Below, piece after piece: positions 20,321 through 30,605 of a stretch of DNA of 64,000 nucleotides. Under the pieces are notes generated by a model. That model saw nothing but the letters and a program-made list of their open reading frames with translations. It made no database searches and had not been told where the DNA came from. This DNA is from Elmis aenea (taxonomy: Eukaryota > Arthropoda > Insecta > Coleoptera > Elmidae): contig OX393581.1 in NCBI GenBank assembly GCA_947652605.1, positions 25,848,788-25,912,787 on the forward strand, written 5' to 3'. Position 1 is the stretch's first letter, and each line of letters opens with the position of its first letter. The translations under genes were made by a program, and so were the position numbers.

Positions 20321-23300
20321 GCGACTGGCTTAAAACTTCCTTTTTTATTTGTTTTTTAAAGTTATTTATTCTTTGTGTTCGCTTTTAATTAAAATATGTG
20401 CGCAAATAATAACGTAAATGCCTCGACGTCCCTAAACAAGTAATTTCAAGCATTTTTTAATTAGTAAAGTTTACTTGGATTCGGTGTTTTTCTTCCCAGT
20501 GTTTCCGATTGGTGGGGGTGTTAATGCTATGATACATGAACTAAAGCGCAGAAACGAAGTGTTGATAAATATGAGAAATAACTTGAGCTGACATTTTGAT
20601 GGATGCGGTAATAATTTGGGGATCATCATTTCACACTGCACCAAAAAGTTGCCCCAAGATCTTACTTTCGTAACTTTTCCTTTATATTTCTTCAGTTTTG
20701 AAGCAAAGAGGACAAATTATGTTGTTTGAGTAAAGCTTTTTTAATGTATTATTCTTATGTATGTTTGCTTTGAATACGAGCGCATTATGTGAAATTTACT
20801 TGTCCGTAATCTGCCTAAATGTAAATGATTAATTAAGAAACTTTTTTTTACTTGGGCGTTCATAATTTTTGAGTTACATTTTGTGAAAATGAAATAATGT
20901 AAATCATGTAAATACATAACTAAAATTTAAAATGCTTATTAAACACAATCATATAATATGCCATCATCATTTTAAATAAGCTGCTGTTACCTAATTTCAG
21001 AAACATAATATTATAAAGACTTCTTTGTAAAAAAATCCTGTATTAAGGCGTTAGAATATAAAATTTGTATTTATTGTATCTATCGAAATCAATCGAATTA
21101 AAAATAGATTTGATGTTATCAGAAATTATATTTCTTTGCTAAGTAAAAAAACCTTGTAGGTATCTCTTTCAAAGAAAACACTTGAAAATGATAAGAAGTT
21201 GCGCATTTAATAATTCCTGTGTAAACTTTATGAGGAAGTAAAATCTGTTAGAACACCCCACAAACAACAGGCCGAACCGGACACCGGATATCCCATACTA
21301 ACTTACAGTAAACAGTCGGTCCTGCAAATATAAGTTTGCCTGACCCCACAATAAGAGCAGTAAAATATACATTAGCGAGCTATTGCGAGGAGACACTACT
21401 GAAAACTACATTTTCGGAACACGGCACTTTTGTAAAGTTTCTGCTACAACGGATAATTCGACTATAAAATGGAATGAATTTGTATTTTAGTCGGGCTTCT
21501 ATCGGATTGTAATCTTAAAGCAAGGACAGATAGTGTAGATGTAATAAAATTTCCGATATTATTCCCGTTAATTCTGAAATATTTTGGAGGAGAACACTTA
21601 ATATGTTCTAGCGTTGTAAACTAATCGATTTGTATTAAATCAATAATAAATATGGCTATAATTATAATTGTGACAGTAATGTGATAATTTCAATTTAACT
21701 ACAATTAGAAAAAACTGCTAATAATTCGTTATAGGTACATATAAAGAAGTGTTTAAAAAAGATTAGTTAAGCGAAGAAAAATGCAATAACTTCTGTTATA
21801 TTATGCTTAAAACAACGTTTCGCGTTTCATTTATTTTTTAGGATCAGCCAATTTTTCTTATCCTAAAAATACCAAAAAGTGATAACCCATACTACGACCT
21901 AAAATTCATAAAATTTTTAATGAGCTAGCTGTTTTATCTTCAAAGATTTCGCAGTTTAAAATTCCTGAAAAAAATAATTTCAGGAATTTTCAGTGCTCAC
22001 ATCTAGTAAATAATTTACGCTAGGTAAGTTCAGTTTGGACTGAAAGTTTTTTCGTTTTTTTGACTATCTTTATATATTATTTCTATTGTTATATAGGCGT
22101 TGTTTGGAGTTAATTTAGAAAAAAAAGTCCCTAGTTTAAACCAATTTTCATTAACGTGGACCGGATATGTCGATAAATTGTTGATAGTACGTTGTTCTTT
22201 TGCTTGCATGTACGTATGAAAATTAAGCAATATTATTAATTTACTTTTGCTGTTAACTTAACGTTCTCTTTTATCTATCAGTCGTGTACATGTGTTATGT
22301 TCGATTTTTTGTTGAATTTGTAACTAACTTTGCATTCTTTTTCAATTTCGTACTGAACATTTCATGATAAACCCAATAACATCCACGTTTTACGCAATTT
22401 CAGCGATTCAAATATCGTATCCAGCTTTGATTGCGAGCATTCGATTCGATAGACAGCTCTGAGAGACAAAACCCTTTAAAATAAATATTTAACAGCCGTG
22501 AATATTCGAACTTTGCACCGACGAAAAAGCGAACTGTACTTTTATCAACAAATAAACGATTAAGAGTCCTTGCTAGCATGCAAATAAAGTTACGAAGCGA
22601 CACCTGAATCATTTCATTCATTCTCTTTGATGTTCGTTTTGTTTTTATCGCCAGCCTTTTCTTATAGTCTCAAAGGAAATGCATAATGAATATTCCAGAA
22701 TGAACGCGCTTCGTACATAGAACTATTGACAAAAATAGTTGCAATGCAGTAAATAGTAAACCGTTAGTATCTGAATATTGAAGTTACAAGTTTCCTAAAC
22801 TTATTACATTTATTATTCTCTTACGTCGTTGCGGATAAAAATTTCACACTTGGTGCCTCAATTATTATTATAATAACTGTGCACATATAGCACTAAACTA
22901 TACTATACTAAACTTACTTTGCAGCCAGAATTTTAAACAGCCAAAGAGTAAAATTCGTAAGTTTGCCGACTTCATTGTAGTGCCAAGTTCAGTTTATCCT
23001 TTCTGGAAATTTACGTATAAAATTGGTTGAATTTATAATTCGCTTAGTGTTGCCAACAAATTACGATTGTAGAACCTGCATGCAACAGTTTGAGAAAATT
23101 TAGTGGGACTATTTCCGGGCTTTGACAACGTTGTGTGTTGATTATCATTTTTTTAATCGTCTGGAATTTGGCTTATGCTTTGAGAATATGCTCAAGCAAT
23201 TTATGTTTCGGATACTGAGTTTGTATCAATTTTTTTGGATATTTCGAAATCTGTTATAGTTTGGGCTTGTTCCGAAACGTTACTGTTGGGTTTTAGTTTT

Positions 23301-23729
23301 ACCAGACGTATTTAATGTTATGGTTTCAAAGTACCCTCAATAAAGTTAATAATGTTGTAGACTTCTGCGGCAGATATACAATAGATTAGCTTGGTTTTTG
23401 AGTTGGAAGCGTGTTGATCGTTTCTGTTACTATAAGTTTCGTCCTTATTTATGGGCGACATCTTCACTTAAACACAATTTGAGATGCTCTAAAAAATTTA
23501 AGAGCCGGGCTAAATCGTTCTGACACGACAAATAGTTTCTACGATAGTTTAATAACTTTGGTCAACGTTTTAACTTTTTCTAATTGTTTTTGGATTAGCA
23601 AATTGTAGGCGAAATTATCACTCTTCTACTTTTTTCCTTTTAAGAATAATGCAATTAATTTCATAACGTGGGGCTAATTAACTAAGCAGAGAGCATTTGT
23701 AAAAGACGTTTATCGATTCTATCAAACGC
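20321..23729. other. about 3.4 kb of AT-rich DNA without supported features
   Basis: No transposase, RT, tRNA or convincing exon was recognised. ORFs such as 22030-22230 and 22400-22621 (minus) have no identifiable motif. Confidence 0.4.
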
Positions 23730-23734
23730 GTAGC

Positions 23735-23940
23735 TTATATTGCAGTCATGAGACGTCGAGACGCGTCGCGGCGCTCCGTGCACCGCCCGGCTCTTTATTA
23801 AAGTTATACATCACATCCGGTCTGCACTTCCGATAGCTCGCTCCGTGATGGACAACTAACGAACACGGCATGCTTGATTGATTCCGGTCGTGTGCGCCTT
23901 CTGCTCATGACTTACAACTTTAACGGCGCCCGATGGCAAT
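23735..23940. promoter_or_regulatory. GC-rich patch, possible regulatory or exon region
   Basis: In a strongly AT-rich setting this stretch (ATGAGACGTCGAGACGCG, GCGGCGCTCCGTGCACCGCC, TCCGGTCGTGTGCGCC, AACGGCGCCCGATGG) is unusually GC- and CpG-rich and is not part of a recognised repeat. No long ORF crosses it. It could be a promoter, a 5' UTR exon or a conserved non-coding element; nothing in the sequence decides which. Confidence 0.25.
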
Positions 23941-24365
23941 TTTGATGTTTTTTTTTTTGGAAATGCGTTTTATTGCTCTTTTTGTGAATCAGGGCGATTC
24001 CTTGAACTCGATTTGGACATGACACAGTTATTTTAGAGCGGATTTGTAACTGTTTACAGAAATCAAATTAAAGACTTTTTTATGAAATTTTAGTCGCTTC
24101 TTTAATATACACTTATGGCTAATGGAATTTCGATTTGGCTTACAATAAGAGATGATCTATTTTATACTGATAATTTACGTACAATTTAGCAGCTTAACCA
24201 AATTTACACCTATTTTCTATCTCTTATAACAAGCAAGATCTTCATGTTGAACCCAAATATTATCAAAAAGAAAAGAAAATTAAAAAATATTTGAGATTTT
24301 TGGAATGATTATACAGTCCGTTTGGAAGGTCGCTGTGCACCTGGACTACGAAACACAGCAGTATC

Positions 24366-25483
24366 ATGATTTCAGTTTTTGAACAGCGCAGCGTTGAAAT
24401 GTTTAACTGTCAGTTTTTTCTCACCATGATTTTTTCAACTGAGGTGTTTTTCTTGTTGAGCACGCCTTTCGAGAAGGCAATAGAAACACCGATCGATCTA
24501 ATAAAGGAGCTGAAAAATTCTCAGAGATTTCTGCAACTCATCGCAATGCACTTTGTAGAACTATTGAGAAATTTCGTGTTAGACGCCAAACGAAGTGGAA
24601 GGCCTTCTAAACAACGATGAAAAGTTGTTGAACATTTCTGACTAGCTGCGGAGACTACTAAAATCATTGCGCAAATTAGCTCAAGAAGAAAGCTCCGGGC
24701 TTGCAACAGCGCATAAAGCGGTCCGAAAAAAATTGAATCTCTTTCCATACAAAATAACAGCGGTGCAAGAACTGAACCCTGCCAATCATGAAAAAATACT
24801 AAGTATGTTACTGTGAATGGTTTACAAATTTTATTTAATAGAAAACTGTTGATATTCTTGATGTTACTTTTGCACCGATGAGGCATGGTTTCACCTCTCA
24901 GGTTATGTCAACACACAAAATACACGATTGTGGTCATCGGAAAATTCTCTTGCTGTGCATGAAACACCATTGCATGACAAGAAAGTTAGAGTGGATTGCG
25001 ACACCCCGACGACGCATTGTTGGCCCTTTATTCTTTAAAGAAACAGTGAACAGTGAACGTTACTTGTTCAATTCCTAACGATTTTATCGGTCTACTTAAG
25101 GAAGACGTAATCATCTACTCCTAGTTTCAACAAGACGATGCTACTGTGCACATAACTAACAACTGCATGGAACTTATGAATGAGGTTTTTGGGGAACGCG
25201 TCAACTCTACAAACTGGCCTCCTCGCTCACCAGATCTTACTCCACCAGACTTCCTCTATAGGGAGCAGCAAAATCTGCATTGAATTGTGATCGTCCACGC
25301 ACGATTAATGATTTGAAAACTGCAATCACTGACTATATAAGGAAAATCTCACAAGCAAATTTGCAGAAAGTGTTTGTGAATAAAGGCTTGAATACATCAT
25401 TTCCATTGCACAGCGACTTTTCGAACGCACTGTTTGTGTTTATGCTAGATGTAACTAATCTCAAATTTGTTCAAATTTCATAA
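24366..25483 (+). pseudogene. decayed Tc1/mariner-type transposase
   Basis: Plus-strand fragments in different frames follow the order of a DDE transposase. Near 24980-25045 is RRRIVGPLFFKETVNSERY. Near 25085-25120 is NDFIGLLKEDVIIYS. About 25125-25160 has FQQDDATVHITNNCMELM, where the second catalytic Asp lies in the QDDA block. Then NEVFGERVNS, NWPPRSPDLTPPDFL at about 25214-25258 and DRPRTINDLKTAITDYIRK at about 25290-25345. Many stops and frameshifts are present, and the N-terminal half (from about 24366) is hard to follow. It was part of a mobile element whose ends I cannot identify, and it abuts the fold-back 25528-27041. Confidence 0.75.
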
Positions 25484-25527
25484 GTGTTTTTTTACTTAGC
25501 AGTTCAGTTCTCTGTTCGTATTTTTAC

Positions 25528-27041
25528 CGCGAATATTTTAAGTGGTGATAGAGGACCTTTTTCTAAGAAAAAATTTCAAGTACAATTTTTTCCTAAAATC
25601 AAATGCTAAGCTGATATCAACACTTACTTGATTTTTTACACTTCTGCATTTATAAGACTCTGTAGCCGAAAATATCAATTTTATCGACTTTGCAACCGCT
25701 GTATCTTTAAAACGAAAGGTTGTACAAAACAACCGACGGCCCATTCCGGATAGCAAATTTTATGGGCTACAACTTTGGTCAAGTGAATTTTTTTGAAAAT
25801 CAAACAGATTTTCCGGAAAAGCTGAAAATAAGGAATAGAGTGCAAAAACAAAATATCCTACAAATATTGTTTTGTATTTAAAAATGCTTTTAAAGAGAGT
25901 GCGATTACGTGATTGAAAATGATGGAGGTCATTTTGAACACTTATTGAAGTAATTTTGTGGTTACATGTTAATTTTATTGCGTCCAGATGGATTTGCATT
26001 GTTTTGCATTTTATCGTTTTCGAAAAACAAAAACTCCCGGTAATTATGATATTTTGTATTTAAAAATGCCATAGCATCGGCAACATTCATAAAATTATGT
26101 ATCTCATCAGTTTCAAAGCTTTTTATGAAGTTTGAAATTCTTCAGAAAACCACCCCTTATCATTTTTTTTAAGGAGCTTACGAACAAGTTTAACAGAAAA
26201 TTGTAAAATTGCATATAAATAAGTTATGTAAATTTTTAAAAACTCCGCATCTTTTTAACGAAACGTCGTAGAGCAAAACGGATGCCTATTGCCGATAAGG
26301 CATTTAACGGACTACAACATCGATAAAAATGTTGTTCAATAAAACTAAATGTATCATAGAAATGTTTATAATAGTGAAAAAGGTGGAAAAAAAAGATAAA
26401 ATGCAAAACAATGCAAATCCATCTGGACGCAATAAAATTAACAGGTAACCATGTACTTCAATAGGTGTTCAAAATGTTCTCCATCATTTTCAATCACGTA
26501 ATCGCACTCTCTTTAAAAGCATTTTTAAATACAAAACAATATTTGTAGGATATTTTGTTTTTGCACTCTATTCCTTATTTTCAGCTTTTCCGGAAAATCT
26601 GTTTAATGTTCAAAAAATTTCACTTGACCAAAGTTGTAGCCCATAAAATTTGCTATCCGGAATGGGCCGTCGGTTTTTTTGTACAACCTTTCGTTTTAAA
26701 GATACAGCGGTTGCAAAGTCTAAGAAACAATTAAATTTTTTAAATTTTTTTGTACAAACTGCTTTATAACTCTCAAACCATTGCGTCTAGACAAAAAATA
26801 AATAGAACTAATTTTGTAGAAAATTTCATGCTCTAATAAAAAGCTTTAAGGTATTTTACGATAAAATTGATATTTTCGGCTACAGAGTCTTATAAATGCA
26901 GAAGTGTAAAAAAATCAAGTAAGTGTTGATATCAGCTTGGCATTTGAGTTTAAGAAAAACATTTACTTGAATTTTTTTTTTTAGAAAAAGGTCCTCTATC
27001 ACCACTTAAAATATTCGCGGTGATAACGGGGACACCCTGTA
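25528..27041. mobile_element. 1.5-kb fold-back element
   Basis: Long inverted arms: 25528-26020 pairs with about 26397-27015. Shared blocks include CCGCGAATATTTTAAGTGGT, GATAGAGGACC, GGCCCATTCCGGATAGCAAA, GATTTTCCGGAAAAGCTGAA and AATCCATCTGGACGCAATAA. The right arm has about 150 bp (roughly 26725-26870) with no counterpart on the left. The right end is GGGGACACCCTGTA (27041). The left tip is missing, replaced by DNA of the adjoining transposase fossil. The loop (26021-26396) contains a diverged direct copy of an arm block, visible at 25690-25800 against 26245-26345. Confidence 0.85.
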
Positions 27042-27247
27042 TATTATAAAATTATAAATAGATAATATATTTTCATAATTTGCATTCCTAATCTAAATGA
27101 TGTCAAAAACCGGCTTTTTAACCGGTTTATAAGTTAAATCGGTTTTGGTTTAATAGAAAACCGGTTTTTAAATAAAAACCGTTATAAAAATAAAGTTCTC
27201 GATTTCGTTTAACCGTTAATCTATTTTTTTTTCAGTTTCGAGCCCTG
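27042..27247 (-). mobile_element. half of a hAT-like element (same family as 3254-4687)
   Basis: In reverse complement this begins CAGGGCTCGAAACTG and follows the left part of the element at 3254, sharing GAGAACTTTATTTTTATAA, repeated AACCGGTTTT and ATATATTATCTATTTATAAT. The homology stops exactly where the fold-back terminus TACAGGG begins at 27041, so the fold-back probably inserted into this copy. The other half is not visible. Confidence 0.75.
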
Positions 27248-27777
27248 ATTTTTACAGGGCGAATAATAACTCTTTTTTTGCTACTACCAGAAATAACATG
27301 TTTAAATTAATTTCTATTGAACTGAATCATATTAAATTTCGTTAAAATAGTTTCCACACTAATAAATGCAGTATTTCCGTATTAAAATGCGCCGTAAATC
27401 TGTAAAACACCAAGTTTGTGCTTGATTAAATTCCTCTGCAGTAAATATTGATCCATTTTCATTACATAACTTCTGCATCTTAAGTGTCACTTTAATTCAT
27501 GTTACACTTCATAAAAAAAAGAACATTGCCAGAGTTGAAATTTCATATTTAATGTAATTGTGTACGTATATTGTTTGCTGTATCATTTCCTAAACTCGAT
27601 ATAGAAATTTTATACTAAACAACAATTACTATTTACAGAAAAAATGAATCAATTTTTATTAAGTTTCTTTCTTAATTTTTTTCTAAACGTGTGCTAGTGC
27701 GCATCAGTTGCACAAAATATAAAGTCTTTATTATGCCAGATAATTTATGGGGTGTAAAATAACTCGATCCATTACTT
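27248..27777. other. unassigned DNA
   Basis: AT-rich, with no supported feature. On the minus strand it includes the AATAAA downstream of the ORF 27778-28044. Confidence 0.4.
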
Positions 27778-28044
27778 TTATAAGTCTTTCGTATCGAATT
27801 TGTCAAAGTGCTTCTTCGTGCTAGCGTCGGTTGTTGCTTTCTTGCGGGTGTCGTGGTCGAACTTTATATTACATTTTTTAACAGTTTTTTGTCGACTGGA
27901 GTTGTTACAGTTCATTGGATCATTCGTCAATACAAAATAAATTGGAACTGATTTCCCGCAAATATTTTGGCGTGACGATGATAAATCGGTGTGTGGATGC
28001 TTAATGGATTTTCTTAAAGAGTTTTTTATATTTATATCATGCAA
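27778..28044 (-). CDS. hypothetical 88-residue ORF
   Basis: I do not recognise this protein. It is hydrophilic and rich in Lys, Asp, Ser and His, with four Cys and no signal peptide or membrane segment. The first ATG is preceded two codons upstream by an in-frame stop, so the start is fixed if it is translated as a single exon. About 45 bp after the stop on the minus strand lies CATAATAAAGAC, a possible polyadenylation signal. It overlaps no recognised repeat. The length is only slightly above what chance gives in AT-rich DNA, so it is a weak candidate for a small gene or terminal exon. Confidence 0.2.
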   Translation of the reverse strand: MHDINIKNSLRKSIKHPHTDLSSSRQNICGKSVPIYFVLTNDPMNCNNSSRQKTVKKCNIKFDHDTRKKATTDASTKKHFDKFDTKDL

Positions 28045-28435
28045 TTTTACAATGGAAAGCCGTGCATAATATACATAACAGGGTGGTATGGAGATAATTC
28101 ACACAATAGAACACTGTACAGGCAGTACTAGGACCTTTTTATTGCAACCTTTTCGTTAAAATAGTTTACAATTATTGCGATGTAATTTTAGGTTCTTGCC
28201 AAATATTTGAAAAATATGGTGCTGTGTGTCATGAAAAAATATTAAAGCTTCACTCTTTAATATTTTAAATACACAATTTAGCAATGTATTAAAAATATTC
28301 GGTACAAATTTTTTTATAACATGATATGCTATGTTGAAATTTAACTAATAGTACCTACTCTGAAAAAGCTTCAGAATTTTTTACCATTCTGGGCGTTGTC
28401 ATCGGTGCTGTTTATTTTTTTTTTACTCTATCCTA
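28045..28435. other. unassigned DNA
   Basis: No supported feature; AT-rich. Confidence 0.4.
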
Positions 28436-29447
28436 TACAGGGTGACAATAATCTACATGTGTTGTATGGGTAACTTTGTTATTATAAGAGTTATATAGTC
28501 GGTTAAATTAGCAAAGTTGGGCAGAATTTAAAGACAAATTTAATGCCATTTTGATATTTCACCTACACTTTTAACTTTTTTAAATATTTTGAAAAAACTA
28601 AAAACAGACGATTTTTTCAATGTTAAATTGTTTCATAGCCACCCATGGTAAAACCAAACTGTAAAATGATTCCTGTAGGTATGTACGTAGAATAAGAAAA
28701 AAATATCGAAAAAGTCATGGCACACTTGATTTTTGAGATATAAGCCAAACTCGACTTTTTTTTTTAAATGGCAACCATAGTTGGCTATGCTTTCATTACA
28801 AAGAATTTTTTTCTCGTTTTATTGATGTAAGGGTTATTGGATTTATCTTCAAAATTAAGCAAGTTATAACAATATTATTGTTTTTATAAAGTTTAATCAA
28901 AGTGGCTATGGAAAAAACCAAAACATTGTGTAAATTTTTTTCTGTTTAATTAAGTAGAGTACAGCAAGTTTTTTAATGTAATGTTTTGTTTTTTTCCATG
29001 AACACTCTGATTAAACTTTATAAAAACAATAATATTGTTATAACTTGCTTAATTTTGAAGATAAACCATCAACGAAACGAGAAAATAATTCTTTTTTTAA
29101 TGAACACATAGCCAACTATGGTTGCTATATATGTTTGGCTTATATCTTAAAAATCAAGTGTGCCCTGACTTTTTAGAATTTTTTTTTCTAATTGAAAGCA
29201 AAAATATCTTCAGGAATCATTTTATATTTTAATGTAAGATAGCTATGGAATTATTTACCGTTGAAAAATTCGTCTGTGTTTAGTTTTTTCCAAATATTTA
29301 AAAAAAAGTTAAAGGTGTAGGTCAAATGTTAAAATGTCATTACATTTGATTTAAAATTCTGCCCAACTTTGCTAATTTAACCGACCATGTAACTCTTAAA
29401 ATAACAAAGTTACCCACGTAACACATGCAGTTTATTGTCACCCTGTA
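28436..29447. mobile_element. complete 1.0-kb fold-back element with TA duplication
   Basis: The ends are TACAGGGTGACAATAATCTAC and its near-perfect inverse, flanked by TA at 28434-28435 and 29448-29449. The two arms of about 500 bp pair over almost their full length, meeting near 28960-28990. Shared blocks include AAGTTGGGCAGAATT, ATTGTTATAACTTGCTTAAT and GTTTAATCAAAG, inverted around the centre. It belongs to the same family as the outer arms of 2728-6874 but has no transposase remnant, so it is the non-autonomous form. The TA duplication fits Tc1/mariner-type transposition. Confidence 0.85.
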
Positions 29448-29650
29448 TAAGCAGAAATATAGTAAATATTTTATATCTTGCCTTGACAAGCAATACGTAA
29501 ATGTACAAATAAATTGATTAAGAATGGCAACTTTTAACGAAGTAATATTGTCGATAGTGTTATTTTATTGCTATACTGACAAACAAATATAATTTAATTA
29601 AATAAATCGATTTATTGTAGCCTAATCCAATTGCTATCACATTAGTAAAC

Positions 29651-29674
29651 ATAAAAGTTGATTATACCTAATAT
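29651..29674 (+). promoter_or_regulatory. possible TATA box and initiator
   Basis: CATAAAAG at about 29650-29657 resembles a TATA box, and TATCAGCAG with a TCAG initiator-like core begins about 23 bp later. That spacing would place a transcription start about 30 bp before the ATG at 29704. Such motifs occur by chance in AT-rich DNA, so the call rests on the neighbouring ORF. Confidence 0.2.
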
Positions 29675-29703
29675 CAGCAGCTTTTAACTCACATGTGACG
29701 AGC

Positions 29704-29880
29704 ATGTACTTTCTACAATTGTTGAAGTTATTTGTTATCCTTTGTACAATTATGATGAATCCTTGTAAAGGAGATGAACTGAATCTACAATGCAATAGTT
29801 ATAGCCATCATTTTATTGCAAATTACACATGTGCTATAGCTACTTGTCCTGGCTCTAAAATGCTTTTTTCGAGTGGTTGA
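29704..29880 (+). CDS. candidate small secreted cysteine-containing peptide, 58 residues
   Basis: Starting at the ATG at 29704 (an upstream GTG extension is unlikely in a eukaryote), the ORF opens with a clear signal-peptide shape: MYFLQLLKLFVILCTIMM, hydrophobic with one Lys, then NPCKG as a plausible cleavage region. The remaining 35 or so residues are polar, with three Cys, an N-glycosylation sequon (NYT) and the segment CAIATCPGS. I do not recognise the family. It overlaps no repeat I could identify and lies just right of the fold-back 28436-29447. It could be a single-exon peptide, a first exon (a GTAAAT possible donor follows the stop closely) or chance. Confidence 0.35.
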   Translation: MYFLQLLKLFVILCTIMMNPCKGDELNLQCNSYSHHFIANYTCAIATCPGSKMLFSSG

Positions 29881-30398
29881 TTTAATGGAAATTGTAAATA
29901 TAAATTTTGACTGTTTATTTCAAAAAAATCTACTATGTTTTATATTTTCTTTCTGAGTGGAACCTTTTTTTGTAAGTGACTATTTAATCAATTAATACAT
30001 AATTTTTTTTTAACTTTTTGCGGTTCTATATCGAGCAGTGTTCGACTGTGTAAACTGCCATTTCCAGTTTAATGTCTGCTGGTAGTTCTAGTGTTAAATA
30101 TAAGAAAAAATATAGTAGGTTTGTTCTTCCAGCAGCGCTATTTACTATCCCATGAACTATCAGGATTCTGCGCAGTATCGATATCGCGTTCCAGCAGTGT
30201 TTTTGATAGTTCACCGGACGCTTAGTCAGCTGTTCCTACTGTACTAATTTTGAACTAGTTTGCGAACAGTCAAAACAGTACATGGATGAAAGCAAGAACT
30301 AGCGCTGGTTTTATTACAGGCATGCGCTGTTTACAACAAACGTGGCCTCTGCTAGCTATGCATCGCCTTTCCAATTCTATGTAGTACTGGTATTCTTA
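29881..30398. other. unassigned DNA
   Basis: No gene recognised. The stretch 30030-30350 is somewhat less AT-rich and has no matching copy that I noticed in the window. Confidence 0.35.
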
Positions 30399-30605
30399 AG
30401 CTGGGTTTACATTAGTCATATGAGTGGATCAACTCACATGAATTCATGTGACATGAACGCCAAATGACCGTCTAAACCTTGTAATTCAATTCAAATGATT
30501 CAACTGACATGAATTACAAGGTTTAGGTTTAGACGGTTATTTGGCGTTCATGTCACATGAATTCATGTGAGTTGATCCACTCACATGACTAATGTAAATC
30601 CAGCT
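30399..30605. mobile_element. 207-bp palindromic MITE, TSD TTA
   Basis: An almost perfect hairpin. The left arm begins AGCTGGGTTTACATTAGTCA and continues through GAGTGGATCAACTCACATGA; the right arm is its inverse, with only a short loop near 30490-30510. TTA flanks both sides (30396-30398 and 30606-30608), compatible with the 3-bp TWA duplications of PIF/Harbinger elements, though with such short palindromes the superfamily is uncertain. There is no ORF. As RNA it would form a long hairpin. Confidence 0.85.
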
